DNA of 9,600 nt. It comes from Halovenus sp. Lineage in GTDB: Archaea > Halobacteriota > Halobacteria > Halobacteriales > Haloarculaceae. A program made the translations under genes and the position numbers. Below the pieces are notes generated by a model that saw nothing but the letters and a program-made list of their open reading frames with translations, ran no database searches and had not been told where the DNA came from. Where the stretch lies: contig JAQCNR010000334.1 of NCBI GenBank assembly GCA_028274925.1, positions 1-9,600 of the forward strand, read 5' to 3'. How positions within the stretch are numbered: position 1 is the stretch's first letter; every line of letters begins with the position of its first letter. Positions 1 to 5,597 of the stretch are shown here, piece after piece.

Positions 1-1
1 G

Positions 2-838
2 CTGGAGGACGCGGACGAGAGTATCTACGAGTCCTTCGAGGAGGAACTGGGCGCCATCTCCACCACGGCCGCGAACGGTGACGACGTCTACCCCGTCTCC
101 AAGGATTTCAACACGCAGGCGGTCGACTCCATCTACGCCGTCGTCGAGAATGGCAGCGGCTCCTCAGGCGACGCCGCGACGAGTGTGATGGAGGACGTCT
201 TCGCGGAGTTCGAGGAGGCAACCGTCCACGAACTCATCGAGGAGGCCGACCACAACGCCTACGAGACCTTCGAGTCGGCGCTGGACGCCTATATCACCGC
301 GCTGGAGGAGGGTGGCGACGTGGCCGGCGCCGCCGACACCTTCGCCAACGCCGCGCAGTACGCGCAGTTCGCGCTAGTCGACAGCGTCGAGGAGGTTCCG
401 CTGGACCTCGACCTCGCCGGGATGTCCGGCGGCGGATCCGAGGAGGGTGGCGAAGGTGGTGAATCGGACGTTCAGGGTGGCCCTAACGTCTTGGAAGGGG
501 AGCCCAGTGAGGCTGACCTCGTCATCGACATGAACGCCGTTGCGTTCGACCCTGCCGAACTCACTGTCTCGCAAGGCGACACCGTCGCGTGGGTTCATAC
601 TGCGGGTGAGGCACACTCCGTTTCCGCCTACGGTGAGGAAATCCCAGAGAGCGCGAGCTACTGGGCCAGTGGTGGCTTCGAGTCCGAGGACGCCGCTCGA
701 ACTGGCTGGGAGAACGGTGAGGGGTACGTCCAGTCCGGAGAGTACTACACTCACACCTTCGAGACGACCGGCACGCACGACTACTTCTGTATTCCGCACG
801 AAGCTGCGGGGATGGAAGGAAGTATCATCGTCGAATAG
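2..838 (+). CDS. DUF5059-like / halocyanin (blue copper) protein, 5'-partial
   Basis: The frame is open from base 2 to the TAG at 836-838 and gives 278 residues, so the N-terminus, including any signal peptide or lipobox, lies outside the window. Numbering from the first codon, residues 1-140 are acidic and helical and resemble haloarchaeal DUF5059. A Gly/Glu/Ser linker covers about 141-160 and a cupredoxin domain about 165-278. The type 1 copper ligands are visible as H205 (in EAHSV), C263, H266 and M271, the last three in C-x2-H-x4-M spacing as in halocyanin and plastocyanin. Halocyanins are small extracytoplasmic electron carriers, usually membrane-anchored; what DUF5059 does is not known to me. 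It ends 33 bp from the convergent Nfu-like gene. Third-position G+C falls from about 90% before the linker to about 70% after it (hand count). The copper domain is certain; the DUF5059 name is from memory. Confidence 0.9.
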   Translation: MEDADESIYESFEEELGAISTTAANGDDVYPVSKDFNTQAVDSIYAVVENGSGSSGDAATSVMEDVFAEFEEATVHELIEEADHNAYETFESALDAYITALEEGGDVAGAADTFANAAQYAQFALVDSVEEVPLDLDLAGMSGGGSEEGGEGGESDVQGGPNVLEGEPSEADLVIDMNAVAFDPAELTVSQGDTVAWVHTAGEAHSVSAYGEEIPESASYWASGGFESEDAARTGWENGEGYVQSGEYYTHTFETTGTHDYFCIPHEAAGMEGSIIVE

Positions 839-871
839 CGAAACAGCGGCCGGCGCCGTCGAGACCTTCGG

Positions 872-1198
872 TTAGAACGGAGGGCTGTAGTCCTCGTACT
901 CGTCCATATCTTCCATTTCGTCGGTCTTTGATGGCATCACCGCGGCACGTGGGCCGCTCGACCGGACGACTTCGACGTCGTCGAGCCCGTCGACGCTATC
1001 CGGGAGTTGGTTTTCGATGGCCTTCATCGTCATCGGTGCAATGCCACACCCGGAACAGGCACCGCCAATGGCAATGGTAGCAGTACCGGCCGCCTTATCG
1101 ACGTCCCGGACCTCGAAGTTACCTCCGTGTTGCTGAATCTGCGGGACGTTGTTGCTGATGTAGTTACGCGTCTGTCGTTCGAGTCCTTCTGCGCTCAT
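872..1198 (-). CDS. Nfu/NifU C-terminal-domain Fe-S carrier
   Basis: A 108-residue protein that is essentially one Nfu (NifU C-terminal) domain. The hallmark C-x2-C is C48-S-G-C51 in the context GGACSGCGIAPMTMKAIENQL, followed by the usual helix and a final strand (DDVEVV). In the family two such cysteine pairs from a dimer hold a [4Fe-4S] cluster for transfer to client proteins in the cytoplasm. The C-terminal tail (about residues 88-108) is acidic, as is common in halophiles. The ATG at 1198 was chosen because a TATA-like element centred near 1228 would place transcription start almost at the ATG, giving a leaderless mRNA. A DtxR-type palindrome sits just upstream of that TATA element, so metal-dependent control is likely. 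The gene is monocistronic here and convergent with the halocyanin gene. Confidence 0.92.
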   Translation of the reverse strand: MSAEGLERQTRNYISNNVPQIQQHGGNFEVRDVDKAAGTATIAIGGACSGCGIAPMTMKAIENQLPDSVDGLDDVEVVRSSGPRAAVMPSKTDEMEDMDEYEDYSPPF

Positions 1199-1223
1199 AA
1201 CAACTACCTATATTTCCTATAGT

Positions 1224-1232
1224 ATCATAAAT
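1224..1232 (-). promoter_or_regulatory. TATA element of the Nfu-like gene
   Basis: Read on the minus strand this is ATTTATGAT, preceded by a purine-rich BRE-like stretch (GCTAAG). It is centred about 30 nt before the ATG at 1198, the spacing expected for leaderless haloarchaeal transcripts. Assigned from sequence and position only. Confidence 0.5.
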
Positions 1233-1238
1233 CTTAGC

Positions 1239-1256
1239 TTTTAGGGGTGCCTAAAA
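1239..1256. promoter_or_regulatory. DtxR-box-like operator upstream of the Nfu-like gene
   Basis: TTTTAGG-GGTG-CCTAAAA: two perfect 7-bp arms around a 4-bp spacer. It resembles the TTAGG...CCTAA core of DtxR/IdeR operators. It lies immediately upstream of the BRE/TATA of the Nfu-like gene, and the same arms recur at 4044-4061 and 5596-5615. The likely ligand is a DtxR-family regulator, possibly the one encoded at 1375-1794. Confidence 0.75.
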
Positions 1257-1296
1257 ACTGCGTCTGTGGGCCCCTATTTCCATAATACACACTCAC

Positions 1297-1322
1297 ACCA
1301 GACTAACTCAACTAAATCTGGT
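1297..1322. repeat. Small inverted repeat (ACCAGA / TCTGGT)
   Basis: Two perfect 6-bp arms at 1297-1302 and 1317-1322 enclose 14 bp and are followed on the plus strand by a short T run. It could form a weak hairpin, but no plus-strand gene ends here, and the minus-strand regulator transcript would lack a U run after the stem. Terminator function is therefore unproven. Confidence 0.25.
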
Positions 1323-1325
1323 AGT

Positions 1326-1343
1326 TTTTCGCACCACCTAAAA
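1326..1343. promoter_or_regulatory. Degenerate DtxR-box-like site
   Basis: TTTTCGC-ACCA-CCTAAAA: the right arm is perfect, while the left arm matches TTTTAGG at 5 of 7 positions, with the same 4-bp spacer as the three strong sites. It lies 3' of the regulator gene, about 70 bp upstream of the 1239-1256 operator. It may be an auxiliary site for the Nfu-like promoter or a decayed copy. Confidence 0.35.
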
Positions 1344-1374
1344 TCACTCAGCCGACCGTTGATACTGCCATGTA

Positions 1375-1794
1375 TTACGTCGGGTCGTCGCCGGTGGGTG
1401 TGTCGTCTGTCTCGCCGATTTCGAGCCTGTCATCTGAGTCCGGGTGTGGCAGCGTGTCTGCGAGCCGCTCGGCAACCGCTGGGCTGACTAGCCCAGCCAC
1501 TTCCATCGCTTCTGACTCGTAGTCATCTAGTTCAAGCACACCTCGAAAAAACCACGAGACGGTCACGTACGTTTCGTGTAGCGTCATCGCTCGCTCATGT
1601 CCCGAATCAGTCAGGGTGACACCCTCGTATGGTTCGTAGGTGACGAGATCCTTCTCCCCGAGTCGCTGGCACATCTCCGTCACTGCCGCCGGAGACCGGC
1701 CCAGCATCTCCGCGATGACACCGGACGGGATGGGTGGGTCTTGGCGGTGCTGTGCGATGTAGATGGCCAGCAGATACTGTGGGGCTCCTCTCAT
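1375..1794 (-). CDS. DtxR/MntR-family metal-responsive regulator, divergent ligand set
   Basis: A 139-residue DNA-binding protein of MntR length, without the SH3-like third domain of long DtxR proteins. Residues 1-65 form the winged helix-turn-helix: YLLAIYIAQ opens helix 1, IAEMLGRSPAAVTEMCQRL (about 27-45) is the HTH, and LVTYEPYEGVTLTDSG is the wing. Residues 68-115 are the helical dimerisation and metal domain. By eye, the DtxR ligands aligned to the first helix (M10) and to E83, H98, E105 and H106 are replaced; only one His (H73) and a Met (M97) at the C102 position remain. The tail after 117 is acidic. The ATG at 1794 lies 2 bp after the stop of the 55-aa gene, so this is the last gene of a tight operon. 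It is the best local candidate to bind the TTTTAGG-N4-CCTAAAA sites. The family is clear; the metal, or another signal, is not. Confidence 0.88.
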   Translation of the reverse strand: MRGAPQYLLAIYIAQHRQDPPIPSGVIAEMLGRSPAAVTEMCQRLGEKDLVTYEPYEGVTLTDSGHERAMTLHETYVTVSWFFRGVLELDDYESEAMEVAGLVSPAVAERLADTLPHPDSDDRLEIGETDDTPTGDDPT

Positions 1795-1796
1795 CG

Positions 1797-1964
1797 TTAG
1801 CTGATGGTGTCTTCTCTCTCGTCCATGTCGCCTGGTGTGTCCGATTCGTCGCTCTCCGATTGGTTCTCCATCGCTTCCTGAAGACGCGTCTCTTCAACAC
1901 CGAATATCGTCGCGTACACCCGCACCCACAGATGAGCGCGTTTTCGTCGAGGGCTATTTGCCAT
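1797..1964 (-). CDS. Small acidic protein (55 aa), unknown function
   Basis: A short frame from the ATG at 1964 to a TAA at 1797-1799 encodes 55 residues. It begins MANSPRRKRAHLWVRVYATI, continues FGVEETRLQEAM, and ends in a strongly acidic tail rich in D, E and S. The N-terminal third is basic and the C-terminal half acidic. It is supported by position: it starts 3 bp after the stop of the DUF7260-like gene and stops 2 bp before the regulator ATG. It therefore fills exactly a gap that would otherwise break a run of nearly abutting genes. No Shine-Dalgarno is visible, so translation would be by coupling. I recognise no family. A small protein beside a DNA-binding regulator might modulate it, but that is speculation. 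Confidence 0.6.
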   Translation of the reverse strand: MANSPRRKRAHLWVRVYATIFGVEETRLQEAMENQSESDESDTPGDMDEREDTIS

Positions 1965-1967
1965 CGT

Positions 1968-2756
1968 TCAGACCCTCCGAACCAGATGCTGTCGGACGAT
2001 TCGTTGACATTCCCCGCAGGTCTCGTCGAGTCGTGCAATCGTGGCCAACACAGGCTGATTGGCCGGGAAGTCTTGATACGCGTAGTCAACTAAGTCACTG
2101 TGACTGACGCCGATTGATTCGCCATGGCTCGTGGCCCCGTCCAGGAAATCCTGCCGGTGACTGGCAAGCTCCTTCCAACAAGACCGATATGCCGCCAGTC
2201 TCTCGTGTCTGGCTCGTAGTTTTTCGAAGCCGAGTTCAGTCAGCGGTGTTTCGTCAGCTGTGGCTATCCACTCCGTGATCTCGTCAACGGTGTCACGGGC
2301 GTCAACCAACTCTGATGCTTCTCTATCTAGAGCGCGGCGGAGGGTGTCCGTCGCTGCTCGGCGAACGTGGCTCTTTGAGAGCACTGCCTGTTTCAATTCG
2401 GGTGAAAACGTCGCTTCCGTCGTCGGAGCCAGTGCGGTTGCGATGGATTCCGACAACTCGGCCTGAATGGTCTCGCGTAGTGACTCCGAGTCCTCGACAT
2501 CGTCGAGACTGTGTGGTTGGATCGTTTCCGCGAACGCCTGCCGAACGGACTGGCACTTGTCGGCGCTCCCCTGACTCCGCTGTGGCGTGAGGCCCACCGT
2601 CGCGGTGGCACCCGTTGCACCCGCCGGACTCGGCGCTGGTGAGCATGCTTCGACGCGTTCGATGAACTGGTCGATAGCGTCGCGTTTTGCGTCGACTGCG
2701 TCCTGTTCTGTCTGGACGTGTGTGAGCGCATCGTGAATACGGGTGTGTGAGGGCAT
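1968..2756 (-). CDS. DUF7260-like haloarchaeal protein
   Basis: A 262-residue protein. The start at 2756 (MPSHTRIHDALTHVQTEQDA) was preferred because it lies 2 bp after the stop of the upstream gene; the frame stays open to 2873, but that extension would overlap the upstream gene by over 100 bp and is basic, unlike the rest. It is predicted largely helical. A coiled-coil-prone N-terminus (about 5-36) is followed by an Ala/Pro/Gly-rich linker (about 38-65), then VRQAFAETI (71-79), helices through residue 205, and a C-terminal block with YQDFPANQPVLATIARL (227-243). The pattern VR.A..ET.. plus RQ and PVLAT near the end fits what I remember of DUF7260, whose function is unknown. C247-G-E-C250 near the end is a C-x2-C pair that may or may not be meaningful. 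No membrane segment is seen, so it is probably cytoplasmic. Confidence 0.8.
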   Translation of the reverse strand: MPSHTRIHDALTHVQTEQDAVDAKRDAIDQFIERVEACSPAPSPAGATGATATVGLTPQRSQGSADKCQSVRQAFAETIQPHSLDDVEDSESLRETIQAELSESIATALAPTTEATFSPELKQAVLSKSHVRRAATDTLRRALDREASELVDARDTVDEITEWIATADETPLTELGFEKLRARHERLAAYRSCWKELASHRQDFLDGATSHGESIGVSHSDLVDYAYQDFPANQPVLATIARLDETCGECQRIVRQHLVRRV

Positions 2757-2758
2757 CG

Positions 2759-3679
2759 TTATGATTCGATTCGGGCACTTACGAGGCCGCTCGGCGTTGC
2801 CTCTGTAGCCATCGTGAGTGTGAGTTGCCAGCCGTCCCCAACGTCGCCGACTCGAAACGACAACGCTTGCCACTCAGCTTGGTGCCGATACAGTTCGAGT
2901 GCTATCGGTAACACCGGCAGCCGGCCGTCCTGTGGGGACAGCGCGTACGCCGATAGCTGTGCGACAATCGACCTTGTCCCATCCTGAACTGCAACTGACC
3001 ACGGAGACTGCGAATAACCTCCTAAAAGACCGCTCTCTTCGAGCACCGACAGCGTGGCTGCAACAGGTCGGTCCGTCGTCTCTGGTGGAGACTGCCTGGA
3101 TGCGGCCGATTCGAGAACCGCCGCCTGCTCCTCCGGGTGTAACCGGCTATCGAGTTCCATCGCCATACTCTCCAGTAAGTGGAGACAGAGGTCGTCGGGG
3201 TCGGAAATCGACTCTGCGTGGTCGAAGTACGCGTCCACGATTGCGGTCTCGGTGTCGTCATACCCGTCGTCGGATAGCGCCTCGAAGACGGCTGCAGCAG
3301 TGCTGCGACAGAACTCGACGAGTGCTCGTTGCTTTGGCTCGCCCCTGTCGGCAATGGGGTCGAGGCAACTCTCGGTGGAAGGAGCCCACGAAGTGGGTAC
3401 TGAGTGCGCTTCCGATTCGGCGGCCGAACCCATTTCACATGTGTTTTCACACACGATCAGGTCGTAATACGGCACCTGAGGGTCGTATCGGCGGAGGGCC
3501 GCTCGATACTGGGCCGTGGCTCTGGCAGCGCTGTGGGCGGATGTTCGACTGTCGAAACGGAGTCCCGATACCGGCACCGGCTGCTCCCCTGTACGCCCAC
3601 AGCGGACGATGTACGCACCGTCATCGCTGGCTAACCCCTCGATGTGCGTTCTGATCTCGACCAACGTTGTGCCTACCAT
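2759..3679 (-). CDS. Haloarchaeal protein of unknown function (306 aa)
   Basis: Starts at the ATG at 3679 (MVGTTLVEIRTHIEGLASDD) and ends in TAA at 2759-2761. Three parts are visible. Residues 1-78 are a compact conserved-looking domain with YIVRCGRTGEQPVPVSGLRF and YRAALRRYDPQVPYYDLIVC. Residues 80-112 form a low-complexity linker. Residues 115-195 are acidic and helical, and 205-306 are mixed alpha/beta, ending GWQLTLTMATEATPSGLVSARI. The N-terminal motif is one I associate with haloarchaeal DUF families (possibly DUF7551/DUF7552); I am not sure of the number and know no function. No signal peptide or membrane segment is seen. No clear TATA element occurs in the 89 bp upstream, so it is probably co-transcribed from the operator-bearing promoter before the SnoaL-like gene. 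It is almost contiguous with the DUF7260-like gene. Confidence 0.82.
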   Translation of the reverse strand: MVGTTLVEIRTHIEGLASDDGAYIVRCGRTGEQPVPVSGLRFDSRTSAHSAARATAQYRAALRRYDPQVPYYDLIVCENTCEMGSAAESEAHSVPTSWAPSTESCLDPIADRGEPKQRALVEFCRSTAAAVFEALSDDGYDDTETAIVDAYFDHAESISDPDDLCLHLLESMAMELDSRLHPEEQAAVLESAASRQSPPETTDRPVAATLSVLEESGLLGGYSQSPWSVAVQDGTRSIVAQLSAYALSPQDGRLPVLPIALELYRHQAEWQALSFRVGDVGDGWQLTLTMATEATPSGLVSARIES

Positions 3680-3768
3680 AGTTTAGTTCCCGGACTGACC
3701 GCCCGACCAAGCCTGCCGATGTGTTCTCGCGCTTCTACTCGCGTGGAAATCGGTAATGGGGTCCGAAA

Positions 3769-4041
3769 TCATTTCATCGGTGCTTCGGTCACCCCGAGTT
3801 GTCGAAGGAGGCTATACGGGTCGACCGTCGCCTGGCGATCCGGGCACGCGGCGCGCATCCGCTGTGGCAACTGTTGGAACTCGTCCCGACCGTCTGCCGC
3901 ACCGAGCGGATTGATATGGGCAACGACATTCTCGGCAAATAACTCGTCCACGACGTCAATCGCACCTTCGCTGGCTATCTCGTCGGGAACGCGCCGGGCG
4001 AGTCGTTTGTGTTTGTCGGTGGAGGACTCATCGGCGACCAT
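3769..4041 (-). CDS. SnoaL/NTF2-like ester-cyclase-family mini-protein with apparent internal deletion
   Basis: A 90-residue frame from the ATG at 4041 to TGA. Residues 10-72 match the N-terminal half of SnoaL-like polyketide-cyclase/ester-cyclase proteins: the family pattern of N-terminal helix, EG..DVVDELFA, H, then a GR..F...RAA.PD segment. Residues 74-88 (DPYSLLRQLGVTEAP) match the extreme C-terminus of the same family, which typically ends in a LGLLRQLGV-like helix. The central strands that build the cone-shaped cavity, roughly 45 residues, are missing while the frame is kept. Full-length relatives are usually about 130-145 residues. It is thus probably a deletion derivative, either inactive or expressed mainly as the first frame of a regulated operon. 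A DtxR-type operator ends 2 bp before its ATG. The family is fairly sure; whether it works is doubtful. Confidence 0.68.
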   Translation of the reverse strand: MVADESSTDKHKRLARRVPDEIASEGAIDVVDELFAENVVAHINPLGAADGRDEFQQLPQRMRAACPDRQATVDPYSLLRQLGVTEAPMK

Positions 4042-4043
4042 GT

Positions 4044-4061
4044 TTTTAGGTTGGCCTAAAG
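4044..4061. promoter_or_regulatory. DtxR-box-like operator at the start of the regulator operon
   Basis: TTTTAGG-TTGG-CCTAAAG: arms match at 6 of 7 positions around the same 4-bp spacer. It lies between the putative TATA element and the ATG at 4041, so a bound regulator would cover the initiation site and should repress. The run of genes it controls appears to end with the DtxR-family regulator itself, which implies autoregulation. Confidence 0.72.
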
Positions 4062-4062
4062 A

Positions 4063-4070
4063 ATTTTAGT
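4063..4070 (-). promoter_or_regulatory. Probable TATA element of the SnoaL-like/regulator operon
   Basis: The minus strand reads ACTAAAAT, centred about 26 nt before the ATG at 4041. This is a leaderless layout like the other two operator-bearing promoters. It is a weak match, supported mainly by spacing. Confidence 0.35.
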
Positions 4071-4080
4071 CTTTTTCCTC

Positions 4081-4149
4081 ACGGAAGCCGACGAGGACTA
4101 CGAGTGGTTACCGAAATTGCCTTCCAAAGACGCACTATCCAACGTCTGA
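4081..4149 (+). pseudogene. Possible C-terminal gene remnant (22 codons)
   Basis: Twenty-two codons on the plus strand that look coding (TEADEDYEWLPKLPSKDALS then NV and TGA) have no start codon or upstream reading frame to account for them. They sit in the gap between the MBL gene and the SnoaL-like promoter. This may be the tail of a deleted gene or chance; I recognise no family. Confidence 0.2.
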
Positions 4150-4155
4150 TCACAC

Positions 4156-4974
4156 TCAATCGAATCGAATCGTACTTCCTACACCTGCTGGTTCGAAAAT
4201 ATTCGGCAACCGCTCATTGAGAATGCCTGCCGCCGCTGTCCCTGTACAGTGAGCACCGACAAGTAGATCGAGTTTCCCCGCAAGCCAGTCCGCTATCGCG
4301 TGAATTTCCTCGGAATCCATCGCGATGAGGTGTGTCCCACCGATGATATATTGAACGTCCCCTTGACAGACAGCCTCCGCGTGCTCAACCGTGTTCCGCA
4401 ACCCGGCGTGACAGCAGCCTAAAACCAGTGCCAACCCGTCGTCAGTCTCGACGGCGACCGACTGATCGTCCACGATTGGGTCCTCAACGTCACCGTCGTC
4501 GCGCTCGACTTTGCCGATCACGTAATCCTGATGCGGACGCGAGATTTCACCGAGTGCGTACACGCCGTCGGCAACTTCGACGGGGTCGCGATGTTCGACA
4601 ACGTTTGCCTTCCCTTCGACCGTTGACTTTGTGTACGGGATACCCAGCGGTGCGCCGTCGAACTGCCCCTCGCTGTCGAGATAGCGGTGGTCCCAGATAT
4701 CGGGATGGCAGTAGATATCTGGCTGGTCCATCACGTTCAGGACATCCAGCATCCCGCTCGTATGGTCGAAATGCGAGTGACTCACAACGACCGAACCGAA
4801 CTCCTCGATCGGCACATCGAGTAGTTTCGCGTTGTGGACGGCAGCCGTCTGGCCAGTATCGAGCAGAACGTCTCCGACAGCGGCCGAAAATCCCCACTCG
4901 CCCCGCAATCCGCGTGGGTAGGGTTTCACAACTGTGTTATCCACCAGGATAGTGACTTTTACCACTTCGATCAC
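4156..4974 (-). CDS. MBL-fold metallohydrolase, COG1237 type (copy 1)
   Basis: A 272-residue cytoplasmic metallo-beta-lactamase-fold protein without a signal peptide. The motif H66-S-H-F-D-H71 supplies the first metal ligands, followed by HPDIW (90-94), GCCHAG (186-191) with a ligand His, IGGTHL (211-216) and HCTG (242-245). This set and the opening VTILVDNT...GEWGFSAA.....LLDTGQ match COG1237, which includes the archaeal MJ0301 protein annotated as acting in methanopterin synthesis. Haloarchaea are not known to make methanopterin, so that annotation should not be carried over; the substrate is unknown. The start is GTG at 4974, overlapping the TGA of the YkoE-like gene (GTGA), with a second GTG at 4965 also possible; alignment with copy 2 places its start near here. 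Translational coupling to the S subunit suggests work on the imported compound. It is very similar to the protein at 8873-9600. Confidence 0.9.
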   Translation of the reverse strand: MIEVVKVTILVDNTVVKPYPRGLRGEWGFSAAVGDVLLDTGQTAAVHNAKLLDVPIEEFGSVVVSHSHFDHTSGMLDVLNVMDQPDIYCHPDIWDHRYLDSEGQFDGAPLGIPYTKSTVEGKANVVEHRDPVEVADGVYALGEISRPHQDYVIGKVERDDGDVEDPIVDDQSVAVETDDGLALVLGCCHAGLRNTVEHAEAVCQGDVQYIIGGTHLIAMDSEEIHAIADWLAGKLDLLVGAHCTGTAAAGILNERLPNIFEPAGVGSTIRFD

Positions 4975-5564
4975 GCCTCGACGTCGTCGACGACCGAATA
5001 GGCAGACAGAACGCCAGTGTCCGCAAGTTTATCGGCGAGTAGCTTCCCGAGGAGACCACTGAGCAGAGCTCCGCTGAGGCCGTGGCCAACGATGAGACCG
5101 ACCTGAACCGGTATCGCCAGCGTCTGGAAGCTCGAGGGAATATAAATCGCTCCGAGGGCGAGTAGTCCCGCGGACGCGCCACTGGCCGCCATCATTCCAC
5201 TGTCGTATCGACGGTACCGCGTGAAGAGGAAGGGAATCTCAGAGCCAATTCTGGCGATAACAGACGGAATAGCAACTGCGAGACCGAACGGTGTGAGTGG
5301 AATCCAGACGAGGCTAACGAAGATTCCGTTGAGGATCGACGCCCCAGGTTTGCGGACGATATACAGCGCCATGAGACCGGGAAGATAGAACAGCCCAGAG
5401 TTCAGTACCGTTCCAAGCGGCCCCAGTGCTGCTCTTATCGTGAACCCAGCGAACACTACGGGTAATAGAGCCAACCCGGGGACGATGCCCAATGCAGCAA
5501 CGACCAGCAAGTCTCTTGTTTCCCAGTTCTTGACGCCCATCAGCTGATTACCGAATTCTGCCAT
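4971..5564 (-). CDS. ykoE: YkoE-like ECF transporter S component
   Basis: A 197-residue membrane protein with about six hydrophobic segments (roughly 18-38, 50-72, 78-104, 124-143, 150-163 and 165-178). It has features I recognise from the YkoE family: an N-terminal NWETRDL, YIVRKPGAS (68-76), a TRYRRY loop (115-120), and SGALLSGLLGKLLADKLADTGVL near the C-terminus (164-186, split here by no gap). In Bacillus, YkoE is the substrate-binding S subunit of YkoEDC, proposed to import thiamine or its hydroxymethylpyrimidine moiety across the cytoplasmic membrane; substrate here is by analogy only. The ATG at 5564 follows a TATA-like element at leaderless spacing, though M9 is an alternative. The gene has its own promoter with a perfect DtxR-type palindrome, 115 bp after the T subunit, and overlaps the MBL gene by 4 bp. 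No YkoF-like thiamine-binding protein is seen. Confidence 0.85.
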   Translation of the reverse strand: MAEFGNQLMGVKNWETRDLLVVAALGIVPGLALLPVVFAGFTIRAALGPLGTVLNSGLFYLPGLMALYIVRKPGASILNGIFVSLVWIPLTPFGLAVAIPSVIARIGSEIPFLFTRYRRYDSGMMAASGASAGLLALGAIYIPSSFQTLAIPVQVGLIVGHGLSGALLSGLLGKLLADKLADTGVLSAYSVVDDVEA

Positions 5565-5589
5565 CTCTTGAGGGTTCTACATCCCGCTG

Positions 5590-5597
5590 CTTAAATT
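5590..5597 (-). promoter_or_regulatory. Probable TATA element of the YkoE-like gene
   Basis: The minus strand reads AATTTAAG, centred about 29 nt before the ATG at 5564. It overlaps the edge of the palindromic operator by 2 bp, so regulator binding would directly touch the TBP/TFB site. Confidence 0.45.

Noticed and set aside
839..871. GC-rich palindromic stretch between the convergent halocyanin and Nfu-like genes, possible terminator
   Set aside because: The self-complementary core is short and no T run follows on either strand, so termination cannot be supported.
1607..2089. A long minus-strand frame overlapping the regulator and the DUF7260-like gene
   Set aside because: It is Arg/Thr-rich and lies out of frame across three better-supported genes, which is typical of shadow frames in high-GC DNA.
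2757..2873. N-terminal extension of the DUF7260-like protein
   Set aside because: It would overlap the upstream gene by more than 100 bp and adds a basic stretch unlike the rest of the protein. The ATG at 2756, 2 bp after the upstream stop, fits the operon spacing.
3019..3025. CCTAAAA half-site inside the 306-aa gene
   Set aside because: There is no paired arm and it is within coding sequence, so it is likely chance.
4418..4424. CCTAAAA half-site inside MBL copy 1
   Set aside because: No matching left arm at the required spacing, and the bases are explained by the conserved LGCCHAG codons.
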